From NCBI GenBank assembly GCA_000333855.2, contig CM007346.1, forward strand, positions 1,673-65,672: 64,000 nt of DNA, given 5' to 3'. The notes under the pieces were generated by a model that had not been told where the DNA came from, made no database searches, and worked only from the letters and a program-made list of their open reading frames with translations. The position numbers and the translations under genes are program-made. This document shows, piece by piece, positions 1 through 11,110 of this stretch (position 1 is the first letter of the stretch; the number at the start of each line of letters is the position of its first letter). This stretch comes from Endotrypanum monterogeii (Eukaryota > Euglenozoa > Kinetoplastea > Trypanosomatida > Trypanosomatidae).

Positions 1-1151
1 TGGCCAGGGTGTGGAGTGTTCCCGCAGAACACATGGTGAAACTGATGCATCTAGATATTGAGTTGCCCATATAGAAGCATCTATGTACATCGATATGTAC
101 AGTGCTGGATCTCGAAACAGGTGGTGCAGGAAATAAAAATATGTACCTGATGGAGAGGGTCTTCATACCCTACAGGACAAACGGCGGCGCAATTTCGGTC
201 GTCCAGGGCTCTGCATATTGTCAACAGCCAGATTCAGAAAAGGAAACTCGTTCACAAAGCCCACTACTTCGGGAGAGACTTTATTCCATCCTCATGCGCG
301 CCGTTTGCGCTTCATTGCGCTGTTCCCGGACTCCCCAGACATTAAAACCTCTTTGCGTTAGCAACAGGTAAATTTGGATATTGTTGCGTCGTATGCAGCT
401 AGTGCATTTGTAGGAGAAGAGCGGTTCCGGCGAACAAACTGGTGGAAAATGACCTTTGACTCAGAAGAGAGGCATTCCCAGTGCCCACGTCAACCTGTTC
501 TCTTATCTAATGAAAAAACAACTAGGGACCTCTCTTACATGCACCCTCGCTCCAGATGTGAGGACATTACAGAGAGAAATCAAAACTGAAATGAATGAAA
601 TTTATGCATCGGCGGGTGGAAATCGTTTTCGTCTTCCACTCACAGGTACTGGAGTAGGAGGAGGAGGGAAGGATAAAACGACAGCTGCAGTACCACAGAG
701 AGCAGAGATTACCCTTCAGCTGCGATAGATTCTGTAAAAGAGCAAAAGAATTGAAAGAGAATTCGGTGTCGTTAGTACAGTGGAGGATGCGTCGTCGTTT
801 ACTCGTACCTGGGGAGAGGAAACAAGGTGGTAAGTAGTTCATTTGTGACCACCACGTCAACACATAAATACACATTCCAGGTATTGCTGTTGTCCCTCCG
901 CAAGATGACTCAAGCTGAGAGTTTGCCGAAAATGGTGCGAGACGTTTACCCGTCAACGTGGTATCCTTTGCAGGAACCTGTTTCGTTGCTTTGTTGTTTT
1001 TTTCACCTCCGTGGATAGGGTCATGCCACATTGCACAGACGCTCGTTTGAGCGAGTGTGCACAACAGCGAACAGCGATAGAAACGTAGTTCTAACTCATT
1101 TGCGTACCCATAAGAAATGCGAGTTTTTCGTAACAAAAACACAAGCCTCCG
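1..1151. other. Left-edge spacer, downstream of LSm7
   Basis: No supported gene. This is the 3' flank of the leftmost gene on the minus strand. Open frames here (for example minus 567-1142) have erratic composition, many Cys/Ser codons and no recognisable domain, so I read them as chance. If the segment corresponds to the left end of Leishmania chromosome 26, a chromosome end may lie not far to the left, but I see no telomeric TTAGGG/CCCTAA repeats. Confidence 0.5.
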
Positions 1152-1427
1152 TTATGCAAAGGGATTTGCAATGGTCACAGCGTCACCGGAGAGGACAACG
1201 TTGACAGGACCGCCACGAACCACACATGCACCGATTGTTCGAATGTGTGTGTTGCGATGCCACAATTCCGCGTCAGCCAAAACTAGATTCACGTTGTTGT
1301 CAAACCCTTTCAGTACACCGTGTACCTCCCGTCCCTCCTGAGACACCACGACTTTCCGATCGAGGTATTTTTCCAAGGACAATATCGCCTCTTTTTTTCT
1401 GAGAATGTGCGCCGTCTGGGCAGACAT
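1152..1427 (-). CDS. LSM7: U6 snRNA-associated Sm-like protein LSm7
   Basis: A 91-residue Sm-fold protein. The Sm1 motif (about residues 32-50, [19 protein letters not shown]) has the Gly and Asp-Asn pattern of the family. Sm2 (about 65-78) carries the VVRGG turn, as in human LSm7 (VCRGT), and the C-terminus ends with the LSm7-type IANPF. The family forms the LSm2-8 ring on U6 snRNA 3' ends in the nucleus; most eukaryotes also have a cytoplasmic LSm1-7 decay ring, although trypanosomatids are reported to lack a clear LSm1. The start at 1427 gives the usual family length; an upstream in-frame extension to 1508 is Lys-rich and not conserved-looking. It is the last gene transcribed in the window. 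Confidence 0.85.
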   Translation of the reverse strand: MSAQTAHILRKKEAILSLEKYLDRKVVVSQEGREVHGVLKGFDNNVNLVLADAELWHRNTHIRTIGACVVRGGPVNVVLSGDAVTIANPFA

Positions 1428-1946
1428 GATTTGCCCTAAAGTAGTATTTCGCTGCTTATTCCCGGCTATCCCCGGTAGTCCTATTTTCTTTTTCGTAGGA
1501 CAACACAAAGAAGCTACACGATAGTGACTATATATATATATATATATATAGATGTATATGATGTGTGTGTGTTTGGGGCAAGTGAAGGAAGAAATGTATA
1601 AATGGGAGAGAAAAAGATATTGAAAGAAGCGAGCAAAGCAGCTACCGAGACACAGGCATTCAGACTACAGAGGCTGAAAGGAGTAGATATGATTGAGAAA
1701 ATCCATAGTAGTTTTTTTTTTTTCATCACAAGGAACCGTGCAAGGTACTACAGTTGCATCCCAAGTGATGAAATGTTTCTAGTATTGGTGGGATAAAAGT
1801 GCACTCCAGCGGCTCTGCCGCGCATACTGCTTAAGAAAACTTAAAAGATTACACGGAACGACTTCATTACAAACCAACCCTCTAAAACCCACACGATGAC
1901 GCAATCCAATAGTTGCACACCAGCACTCCCAGTGACATGTGCCTGC
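1428..1946. repeat. Spacer with (TA)n microsatellite
   Basis: Spacer between Rpf2 (3' side) and LSm7 (5' side). It holds a TA dinucleotide run at about 1529-1551 and a T homopolymer at about 1712-1722. No gene seen. Confidence 0.6.
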
Positions 1947-3035
1947 TCAAATGTCCGTTTCCAGGCGCGACTCATCGGCGTCACCGTCGACGCGAGCCCT
2001 TCGACGGCGTGGTTTGCCCTCCTGAGTTTTTTCATCCTCGCCTTCGGAGATATCATGCTTGAAGCTGCGACGGTGCGCCTTGAAGCGACGAAGGTTCAGC
2101 TCGCTCATATCCTGCTTACCAACGTGTAGCTGACCACGGAGATTGTTGAGGCCATCAGACTGCACGTTGTCTGCAGTAGACCGCATGGTTGCAAGCACCT
2201 CGCGCGGTATGCGACAAGCAATCTTGAACTCTTGCGCTGTCGCGAAGGATGTGCGGCGAAGCTCAAAGTCGAAGTTGGGACCAACGTCGTAGAGTTGAAC
2301 GTTCTTAATGTTTCTGGAGACCCCAGAAGCCGCAGATGGCTTCTTGAGAGCGTAGTGTCGCATGCAGAGCACAGCATTACCTTTCTCACTAGGAGGCTTG
2401 TTCGTGTAACAGTCCGTTGACGGCGCTACACACGCGTCTTCACCGTTTTGGGAACGCAAAGAGAAGAACAGAACCCGATCGCACCCGTCCAGATTAATTG
2501 CGACGTCATTACCACCACGGAAGAAGTCGATCAAGAGATTCTTCAGTCGAACGAACGCCGGGTCAGATGCGAACTCGCTACCCTCAAAGACGAAGAAGGG
2601 TTTCCCACCCACAGAACCCGCATCAACTCCAAGTGTCTGCGACATGTCGAGGCGGTCGGCAGCCACAATGCCCAGTTCCACCATATCAAGCAAATGAAAG
2701 TCGAACTGACGCCCGATGGTGAGGTTGTTTGGTCGCTTTTTGTTGCTTGAGCCAAAACAGAAAAGGGAGCAGTCATTTTTGAACCCGAGAAACTCGATGT
2801 GTTGACGCCCCTCAAACGGATAAAATGCATTCTTCTTTGCCAGTTTCTTGCAGTAAGGCTTCGTTATCGCCATCAGGTCCACCATCGCGTCTCTCACTAC
2901 ATCGTTTGACGACGCGCCCTTCAAAAAGAGCACTCGTTTAGGATTCTCTACAACTTTGGGCTCGTAGTGCTTCACCGCGCGGCGCGTTGTCGCGTTCTTT
3001 CCAACACGACGCTTGAAGTTACCAACAGCTGACAT
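1947..3035 (-). CDS. RPF2: Ribosome production factor 2 (Brix domain, Rpf2)
   Basis: A 362-residue protein with the Rpf2/Brix signature. The N-terminal part has EPKVVENPKRVLFLKG, followed by DLMAITKPY and then KKRPNNLTIGRQFDFHLLDM, all hallmark Rpf2 segments. The C-terminus is Lys/Arg and Asp/Glu rich, as usual for nucleolar assembly factors. In other eukaryotes Rpf2 with Rrs1 brings the 5S RNP (5S rRNA, L5, L11) into pre-60S particles in the nucleolus. The start at 3035 was chosen because the protein then begins MSAVGNFKRR next to the conserved domain; the in-frame extension upstream reads through a G homopolymer (3065-3076). Confidence 0.9.
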   Translation of the reverse strand: MSAVGNFKRRVGKNATTRRAVKHYEPKVVENPKRVLFLKGASSNDVVRDAMVDLMAITKPYCKKLAKKNAFYPFEGRQHIEFLGFKNDCSLFCFGSSNKKRPNNLTIGRQFDFHLLDMVELGIVAADRLDMSQTLGVDAGSVGGKPFFVFEGSEFASDPAFVRLKNLLIDFFRGGNDVAINLDGCDRVLFFSLRSQNGEDACVAPSTDCYTNKPPSEKGNAVLCMRHYALKKPSAASGVSRNIKNVQLYDVGPNFDFELRRTSFATAQEFKIACRIPREVLATMRSTADNVQSDGLNNLRGQLHVGKQDMSELNLRRFKAHRRSFKHDISEGEDEKTQEGKPRRRRARVDGDADESRLETDI

Positions 3036-5768
3036 GACTGGCAACAAACGAGGAAGGTAGTAGTGGGGGGGGGGGGACGTGTATACTGTGAAGCCAGTAA
3101 AAGGAATGAGTTGATGAAGGTGTAGGGCAAAGGTGCACACAAGTGCGTGGGAGTTGTACGATCAATACGGTAGGACCGAGAGATGAGATGTGGCACGAGA
3201 AGGAAAGATGCGGAGAAAGGGGTACAGAACGAAGAGTACGAGCAAAATCCTCTCGAGTGACGAGGAGCAACACATTTTCAAAGAAGGTTGATGCAAGAGC
3301 AACATTGGAGGGGAGAAAAAAAGATTGATCGACGCCTGCTACAACGTCTGTGATCCCTACAGCCACGGAAGGAACTCAGTCGGGGTAGTGGAAAACTTAA
3401 AAAGCGGCAAGAGGGGAGGCTGTCCATTAGCGAATCGTTTGCATCTACGCGTTCGCGAATACTCGGCAAGTGAGCGAGCCGAAGCTAAAGAGGGAGTGAA
3501 TGTGAGAAGACCAATACCAGTTACACCATGTCATGAGATCCTCTGCTCATCAAGCCGTGTGCATTCATGTAAGCCTCCCTGGGTGTGTGTACAAAAAAAA
3601 AAGTTGCACATCATTCACCCCAGCAGATAAACTTACGTCCAACGTGTAAAGACGCAACGTTTACTACTGTCGTAAAGCGACAGGGAGTTGGCCAGCAGAT
3701 TTCGATAAAAGCAGAAATGGCTGCTCCAGCGTTTGAAAGAAAACAAAAAAAAAGAAAACACTTCAGTTATGACAAACCATTGAAAAAGCGATGTTTTCTT
3801 GCAAGTTATACTGTATGCCCTACACATGGAATAAAAAAAAAAGTGGGCGCACAGTGAGAATGTAGAGAAAGCAATTTTTTCTTGTAAGGGTACGGTCATA
3901 GCGGTGCTTCATGAACCTAAGAGCGTACGCCTTGGAGCAATTCTCGACGAGGTGACGAAGTCGGGAAGGTTGAAAGAAATTCACTGTAACGTCTCTATTT
4001 CTGTGGAAAGTCAATAAATTGAAGCATGTCAGACGTTTTCTCGATCTTTGCTGTCTTTCTTGTCTCCCCGATCCCTAGTTCTACCAACACAGTTTCCTGC
4101 GTGAGGAAATGTCGGTGTCATAGTTCTACCGCACACTATTCATGAGTTTCAGTCCCAGATCGTGAAATATTTCGCCCCCATCGCAGTTGATGTGTTAGCA
4201 GGTGACAGGAATGAGTGGTGCGCAGAGGTTGTGCACAAATGCCTTTCCTGTCCCTGCCACTCAAGCAAGCAACAATGGGACCAGAGGACGACCGAGAGGA
4301 TGAATCTTTTTTACTTGCAGTTTCCGAAAGCTATACAATAACTTGAGGATGACCATTTCCTTTATCCGTTGCATTGGATGGATGAGCGAAGAACCACCCA
4401 TTCACCAGCGAAACTGACCACCCTCTCTCTACACCCCTGCCAGATAAGGAGGCACATGTGATAGGGTTGACAGATGCCGTTAGTACACAGACACACACAA
4501 AAGAAACTAAACTGTAAACGAATACATGGCGCATTGCAAGTACTGACCGAATAGGAGCAGAAAACGATAATAATAAAAAACATGAGTACACCACCACCAA
4601 TGCCAGGTGTTACGTGATGAAGGTGATGATACAGCAAACCGTAGTTAGTTACCTTTACGGAGGGAAAAGAAGAACAAGGGCAAGGTAAGTGTGAAGTGAG
4701 TAGCATAACGGCAAAGCTGGCTCGCATCGAGTACGCGAGCGCCAATGCAACAGCGATATTTTTACCCCACCACGGATGTTGCTTGAAACATCAACACAAA
4801 CCTCAGAAAAAAAGAAGGCAAGAAGGCTAGAAGATACAAAAAAAAATGATTGATCATAGAAACAGGCAGATTGAGTCGTGAGGATGCCGCGTCGCTGAGG
4901 TGAGGAAACGTTGTTTGAGGCTGTGTACTTCGCTGTTCGTGCAAGATTTATGCCTTTCCATGTGAGGTAGAAAAATCATGATCCTCATGGAGAGGATCAT
5001 CGCCCACGTTCCCAGACGCTGATTAACACCACGCATCGAGACGGCCTTACCTCGAAGAAACATATGCATGTCTCTATTAGCAGAGCTGAATATTTTTTCT
5101 TTTCTTCAACCACAACAACAAAATAAAAGGATTTTGGAGAAGGCAGAGATGTTATGCGACCGGTGATAATATTTTCAATGGACGTATTATGTGTATGCCT
5201 GGGCGAGAGAGTTTACTCGAGCTCGCATGAGTCAAAAGGAATGAGTACGATACAAAGTAAAAGACACGCTTCACAAGAGCCGCGTTACCGCGGCCAATGC
5301 AACGAATAGGACAAATAAAACTAGCGGATTCGATAAAGGAAAGGAGAAGTTCGATAAATAAAACTAAGGCGATCAAAAGCGTTAACAAAACACCGCTATT
5401 GGCTTAGCACGGAATAAAATGTGCAAACAAGAATCGTGCCAATCACTACATGAAGTGACGAGCGTTGTGACCAGAAGTGAGGAAGAGGAAAGGCGCATCC
5501 AAACATCATCACAGCACAGTAAAAAAAAAAAAAAAGCCATGCAAAACGCGTCATACGAATGAAAACGCCTTCGTCCCTGGGCAAACGCTCGCACAGGCCC
5601 TCACGCACACGTACGTGCAAGGTTCACACAAGCAATCAGGAAAGGAAAAAAAGAAAAGAGCTGAGTGGGTGTGTGACAAGGAGGGTGGCAATAAAACTGT
5701 ACAGGGGAAAATAGTTCCGGCAGTGTAGGTCACTGCACCATTGCTGCTCAAGATCAGAGAATAGATTT
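3036..5768. other. 2.7-kb spacer between GCVP and Rpf2
   Basis: Long intergenic stretch comprising the 3' flank of GCVP and the 5' flank of Rpf2. It contains a 12-G run at 3065-3076 and several A-runs (pyrimidine tracts on the transcribed sense strand, fitting splice-acceptor signals). Short open frames in it are low in complexity and I recognise nothing coding. Confidence 0.5.
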
Positions 5769-8690
5769 CTACTCGTAGCATTCCAAAGGTGTGCAGGTGC
5801 ACATCAAGTTTCTATCCCCGTAGGTGTTGTCGATACGACCCACACTAGGCCAGAACTTCTCGCGTAGTTGGTGAGGGGTGGGGTAGGCTGCGAGTTGTCG
5901 CGAGTACGGACGGTTCCACTCTTCCGCTGTCACGCACTTCGCTGTGTGCGGTGCGTTCGTGAGAACGTTGTTGCCCTTCGGTTGTTCGCCGGCTTCCACT
6001 GCAGCTATTTCGTGGCGAATGGAGATGAGAGCATCAGCAAAGCGATCCAGCTCCCTCTTTGACTCACTTTCTGTTGGTTCAATCATCAGCGTGCCAGGCA
6101 CAGGAAACGCCAGCGTTGGCGCATGGAAGCCGTAGTCCATAAGTCTTTTGGCGACATCCTCGGCCTCAATATGGGCTGTCTTTTTAAAATCGCGTAGGTC
6201 TAGAATAAACTCATGGGCGCACAAATCGTTTTGGCCCAGGAAGCAAATCGCGTAGTGTCCCTCAAGCCGCTTTTTGAGGTAATTCGCATTGAGTACAGCA
6301 TATTCAGTGCAGGTCTGGAGCCCACGAGACCCAAGCATTTTGATCAGGGCGTACGAGATGGTGGCAATGGACGCAGAACCATACCCAGCTTGTGAGGACT
6401 GCCCAAAGGAATTGAGGCCGCCCACCGGTGGTCCATGGGTGCTGTTGGGAAGAAATGGCACAAGATGCTGACGCACGGTGATGGGGCCCATACCGGGACC
6501 ACCGCCGCCGTGTGGAATGGAGAAGGTCTTGTGGAGGTTCAGGTGGCATACATCGCCGCCAATGAAGCCGGGTCCACTGTAACCAACGAGGGCGTTCAGG
6601 TTGGCACCATCGATGTAGCACTGTCCGCCGTGCTGGTGTATCAAATCGGTGATCTGTAGAATGTCTTTGTCGTACAGGCCGTATGTACTCGGATATGTGA
6701 TCATGATGCAAGCCAGGTGCTTTGCGTGCCTAGTGCACTTTGTCCTCAAGTCCTCCATATCCACACGCCCGTCGTCGCAGCACTTTATTGTGACCACCTT
6801 GAGACCGGCAAGGACTGCAGATGCCGGATTAGTGCCGTGAGCACTAATAGGAATAAAGCAAACATCCCGATGACCCTCACCGCGCGACTGATGGTAAGCG
6901 CGAATTACTCGCAGTCCGGCATACTCGCCCTGGGCACCGCTGTTCGGCTGGACTGAACAGGCCGCCATGCCAGTAATGTCGCACAGCTTTTGCATCAATT
7001 CGCTCAACATGACGCTGTATCCACGCGCCTGGTCTTCGGGCGCGTAGGGGTGCAGCATGTTGTACTCGGACCAGCTCAATGCGCGCATCGCGGCCGCTGG
7101 ATTTAGTTTCATAGTGCATGACCCCAGTGGAATCATGCCGTGCGTCAGCCCATAGTCCTTGCGCTGCAGGCGCTGGATGTAACGCATCAGCTCCGTCTCG
7201 CTTTTGTGACTTGTGAAAACGGCCCCTTGCATGAATTTGGATGTCCGCCGAAGCTTCTCAGGTAGAACAGAGATGGCTTCAGCCTCACGCATGAGCGCTT
7301 CCATATTCGGCGTTGACATGCCTGCTGCCTGAAGTAAGACATTTATGTGGTCTGCGCTGGTAGCTTCGTCAACAGAGATCGACACTTGTTTTGAAGCGGG
7401 CTGTAAAAATATGTTGATGCCTTTTTCGAGACACTTTTGTGCAAAAGCGGCCGCCGTCGTATGGCCTCCCGTCATTGTAAAAGTAAGTGTGTCAAAGTAC
7501 ACGCTGTTTACCGGGGTGAATCCGAGCGATTTCATGCCAACAGCTAAAAGCTTTGTCTTTTGGTGTATGCTGTTTGACAGCTGCTTTAATCCCTCTGGGC
7601 CGTGGTAGATTCCGTAAAAGGCGTTCATGTTGGCAAGCAGCGCCTGCGCCGTACAAATGTTGGAAGTAGCACGCTCGCGCTTGATGTGCTGCTCACGGGT
7701 CTGCAGGGCCATACGGATTGCAGGGTCACCTGCACTGTCCTTGCTGATTCCCACGATACGGCCCGGTGTAACACGTTTGAAATCACTTGACATGGCCATA
7801 AAGGCAGCATGTGGACCTCCGTATCCTAATGGGGTGCCAAAGCGCTGCGCGCTGCCAACGACAACATCGGCCCCCATTTCACCGACTGGTTTAATGATGC
7901 AACACGCCATCAAGTCCACAGCTGCGCAGCAAACGATACCGTGCTTTTTAGCATGCGCGAAGACCGCCGTGAAGTCGTGTACTTCTCCTCTCGCATCTGG
8001 AGACTGCACCAACATGCCACTTAGCTGGGCATCGGAAAAGTCAAGGGATTCGACATCATCGACAACAACCTCAACTCCGAGCGGTTGCGCGCGAGTGCGA
8101 ATCATCTCGATTGATGATGCAAAGACATCTTTCGAGACAAAAAACTTCATGCGCTTGTGTCGGTGGTAATTGAATGCCAGGTACATGCACTCGCCGGCGG
8201 CTGTCGCTTGATCGAGGAGGGATGCGTTGGACATGTCCATCATGGTTAGATCTGCCACCATCGTCTGAAAATTAAGCAGTGACTCCAGGCGTCCCTGAGA
8301 AATCTCGGCCTGGTAGGGGGTATACGGGGTGTACCACATTGGGTTTTCTAGAACGTTGCGCAGGATTGCGGGTGGGACGATGCATTCATAGTATCCCTGA
8401 CCAATCATGTTCTTTACAACTTTGTTTTGCTCACCGAGGGCCTTTAGATGAGCAAGGATTTCTGTTTCACTCAAGGGCTTGAAGCTGCTCAAAGGGGTAC
8501 GCACTATGTCCTTCGGAAGTGCAGTGGCCATCAACTCTGCCATACTCCCCTTGCCCATTGCTTTGAGCATGTCGTCAGCCTCCTCTCGTGTGGGGCCAAC
8601 GTGACGGTTCAAATAAGCATCAGTAGAGGTGTAGCGCGGCAGGGCCAGCGGCACCACAAGGACACCAACATGAAGTAACCGGCGAAACAT
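5769..8690 (-). CDS. GCVP: Glycine dehydrogenase (decarboxylating), P-protein
   Basis: A full-length 973-residue glycine cleavage system P-protein, the usual eukaryotic size. It decarboxylates glycine with pyridoxal phosphate and passes the aminomethyl group to the lipoyl H-protein in the mitochondrial matrix, feeding one-carbon folate metabolism. The N-terminus (MFRRLLHVGV...) looks like a mitochondrial presequence and is followed by the family motif NRHVGP. Both homologous halves are present. The PLP lysine lies in LNLHKTFSIPHGGGGPG at about residue 721. The start at 8690 is preferred to an in-frame ATG at 8732 because it places the presequence directly before the mature domain. I recall an orthologue near the left end of Leishmania chromosome 26. 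Confidence 0.95.
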   Translation of the reverse strand: MFRRLLHVGVLVVPLALPRYTSTDAYLNRHVGPTREEADDMLKAMGKGSMAELMATALPKDIVRTPLSSFKPLSETEILAHLKALGEQNKVVKNMIGQGYYECIVPPAILRNVLENPMWYTPYTPYQAEISQGRLESLLNFQTMVADLTMMDMSNASLLDQATAAGECMYLAFNYHRHKRMKFFVSKDVFASSIEMIRTRAQPLGVEVVVDDVESLDFSDAQLSGMLVQSPDARGEVHDFTAVFAHAKKHGIVCCAAVDLMACCIIKPVGEMGADVVVGSAQRFGTPLGYGGPHAAFMAMSSDFKRVTPGRIVGISKDSAGDPAIRMALQTREQHIKRERATSNICTAQALLANMNAFYGIYHGPEGLKQLSNSIHQKTKLLAVGMKSLGFTPVNSVYFDTLTFTMTGGHTTAAAFAQKCLEKGINIFLQPASKQVSISVDEATSADHINVLLQAAGMSTPNMEALMREAEAISVLPEKLRRTSKFMQGAVFTSHKSETELMRYIQRLQRKDYGLTHGMIPLGSCTMKLNPAAAMRALSWSEYNMLHPYAPEDQARGYSVMLSELMQKLCDITGMAACSVQPNSGAQGEYAGLRVIRAYHQSRGEGHRDVCFIPISAHGTNPASAVLAGLKVVTIKCCDDGRVDMEDLRTKCTRHAKHLACIMITYPSTYGLYDKDILQITDLIHQHGGQCYIDGANLNALVGYSGPGFIGGDVCHLNLHKTFSIPHGGGGPGMGPITVRQHLVPFLPNSTHGPPVGGLNSFGQSSQAGYGSASIATISYALIKMLGSRGLQTCTEYAVLNANYLKKRLEGHYAICFLGQNDLCAHEFILDLRDFKKTAHIEAEDVAKRLMDYGFHAPTLAFPVPGTLMIEPTESESKRELDRFADALISIRHEIAAVEAGEQPKGNNVLTNAPHTAKCVTAEEWNRPYSRQLAAYPTPHQLREKFWPSVGRIDNTYGDRNLMCTCTPLECYE

Positions 8691-9421
8691 TCGGGGGTTA
8701 AATAGAATGAAACAAGATGAGGGGTATAGCACACGCGTGGTACGTTGGAACGGCCTCCCAATACGAAGCTTTTGTTTTTGTTTCGGCGACTGCTCGTATG
8801 TATGCGCCTAAGTCTATGCGTATGTATGTGGGTATGTGCGTGTGTGTGTGTGTATGTGATGAGCTGAAGACGGAATAAGCAGGATTCAAAAACACGAGTA
8901 AAAAACACGCAATATAAATATATATATATATATGTAAAAGAGAAATAGGCAAGGGAGACTACGGAAAGGTTATGGGTTTAAGAAAAAAAAACTTGAAGCG
9001 CACCATGAGAATACGTTTCCAAAACATCCACAAGGAGCATGAGAACAGTAGAGAACGCGACATCCAGAACAGTGTGAATCCAAGTCAGAAGAAGCATTAT
9101 TTCCGAGGAGAGGGGTACAAATTTGAGGTAAAGCGCCCACCCGTTTTTTTTTTTGAGAGAGAAAGTTTGACCAAAGAAATCGTTGGGAGTGCATAAAAAC
9201 ATAGTGGACACAAACACAGGTGAAAAAAAAGTTCTCTAGAAGGAGTGTAGGTGTGTTACCTTTTCAGTCCACATTCGACACACACACACACACACACGGC
9301 TTTCCATGTAACCAACACCATTCCACTCCTATGTTCACCAACGTGGCTCTGCAGCTGTGCAGTGTAACTCTCGCCACTCGCTTCCTCTTGATCTCTGCGT
9401 ACTGGAGCGTTTGCTCTCGCT
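8691..9421. repeat. Spacer with (GT)n, (TA)n and (CA)n repeats
   Basis: Spacer between the kinase gene and GCVP. It has a GT tract near 8840-8853, a TA tract near 8918-8932 and a CA tract near 9278-9297. No gene seen. Confidence 0.6.
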
Positions 9422-10312
9422 TCATGCACACAGGGCAATATCTGAGAGAGCAAAGAAAGGGTGCTTCAAAGCCTCCTCTGGGCTGCAGCGAGACGCCGGG
9501 TCGAGAGCCAGCATTAGCGTCAATAAATCCAATGCTTCAGACGGAACGAAAGGCAGGAGTGCGTGGAGACCAGTTCCTTTCTTTTCTTGAAAAAAAACCT
9601 TTTCCCAGTCCGGGAGCTTGCGGTAGACCTCATAGGTCGCCCCCGCAGGGGTGCCAAATACGTCAAAAATTTTTGTGATCTGGCTAATATCCCCGTCCCC
9701 GGTGAAGAGCGGGCGGCCGTAACCCCGCAAGAGCTCTGCAAAAACACAACCAGCCGCCCAGACGTCCACCTCGCCACCGTAGTGACGATGACCAAATAAA
9801 AGTTCCGGTGCGCGGTACCAGCGCGAGACAACCTCGTGTGACATGTCCGAGCTTATTGGGCGACTAAGACCGAAGTCGCCTAATTTCAGATAGCCGTCTG
9901 GATCAATGAAGCAGTTCGCCGGCTTCACATCGCGGTGTAAAATATTGTCAGAGTGTAATGCGTGCAGTGCAGTGAGAAGCATCCGCATGTAGGATTGAGT
10001 CAATAGCAGAGGAAGCGGTTGAAGTGGAGTGCATCGGCGCAAGACAGCTGCCAAATCCTCCACACAGCGCTCCATCACGATAGCCATGTGTGATCCGTGA
10101 GGTATAATTTCGATCGTGTTGACCAGAAACGGCGACTCTACTCGAGAGGCGATCAGCAGCTCCCGCGCCACTGGATGGGGAATACCCTCCGTGTATCGAG
10201 GAACATGAATCAACTTCACGGCAACCGCCTGCCCCGTTGCCTTCAAAGTGGCCAACCGGACTTGGCCAAACTGACCCTCCCCGATAACGGGCCCGAGCGT
10301 GTATTTATCCAT
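9422..10312 (-). CDS. CMGC protein kinase, CDK20/CCRK-like
   Basis: A 296-residue protein that is almost only a kinase domain. Visible motifs: Gly-rich loop GEGQFGQV (11-18), VAVK with catalytic Lys33, HRDVKPAN (126-133), DFG (146-148) and RWYRAPE (164-170). The helix replacing the PSTAIRE is PHPVARELL. The C-lobe segment LPDWEKVFF resembles LPDYNKISF of CDK20/CCRK, which regulates ciliogenesis in other eukaryotes; a flagellar role here is inference only. The T-loop position equivalent to CDK2 Thr160 is a serine (Ser158). All catalytic residues are present, so it should be active. Another CDK-related kinase subfamily remains possible. Confidence 0.8.
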   Translation of the reverse strand: MDKYTLGPVIGEGQFGQVRLATLKATGQAVAVKLIHVPRYTEGIPHPVARELLIASRVESPFLVNTIEIIPHGSHMAIVMERCVEDLAAVLRRCTPLQPLPLLLTQSYMRMLLTALHALHSDNILHRDVKPANCFIDPDGYLKLGDFGLSRPISSDMSHEVVSRWYRAPELLFGHRHYGGEVDVWAAGCVFAELLRGYGRPLFTGDGDISQITKIFDVFGTPAGATYEVYRKLPDWEKVFFQEKKGTGLHALLPFVPSEALDLLTLMLALDPASRCSPEEALKHPFFALSDIALCA

Positions 10313-11110
10313 GCTAACCCAAGTACCAACAAAGGTGGATACGGCGCCAAGGCCAGGTAGAGTGAAAAATTAGTGACACGAGTTGTGGAAATTCTCACAG
10401 TTTTTAGAGAGGGGCGCGCCGACTCTACGGCGTAGCGCTGAAGGAGATCATATGTTGTGTGCAAGCAAGCAGCCCGCACAGTGCAGGCTCCGCGGCGAAC
10501 CAGCCGAATGAGCAGCAATAGCATTGAAGCTCATCCTCAATGGTGAAATCCAAGCCTACCGCTATCAGTAAAATAGGGACATCTAAAAAAGAGGGAGAAT
10601 TTCCGATGATAAAAGCATCCACAGCCGCGTCTCAAGTGCAAAAGAAGAGGAAAAAAAAAAAGAAGGATCAAGATAGGGCATTTTTTTTTTACCCACATAC
10701 CGCATGCCACGTCCGTTGAAGTGACTGCGAGTGACTGTGGAGGCGAAACAGAGAGAGGCCATTCACAAATCATGTCTTGAGAAGCGGCGCAAAAAGGGAA
10801 ATAAAAAGAGGTCAAAACAGGTGCAGAGAGGGCATCAGCGGCCTTCACGAGCAGGAGGTAGGCAATAGATGTGGTGCGTGTTCTACTTTCTTCTTTTGTG
10901 CGTTGAACGCAGCTATCTTCGGTCTATCGGAAATAGTTTATCCCTCGATTCTGCCGCAACAACATTTTCATTAGACACATCTCGTACTGGAAAAGGATGA
11001 TTCTCTGGAAAAGGGTATCAAAGAGAAAAGCTGTCTCTCTTTTTCGCTGATTGCATCTCTTTTGCCCAACTACGAAGACTGCTACCTGTCCGCCCCTCCT
11101 CATTTCACCT
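10313..11110. other. Spacer, no gene seen
   Basis: About 0.8 kb between the unrecognised 266-aa gene and the kinase, with A- and T-runs near 10650-10690. Nothing coding recognised. Confidence 0.5.

Noticed and set aside
567..1142. Minus-strand 191-codon frame
   Set aside because: Erratic Cys/Ser-rich composition, no domain, lies in the 3' flank of LSm7.
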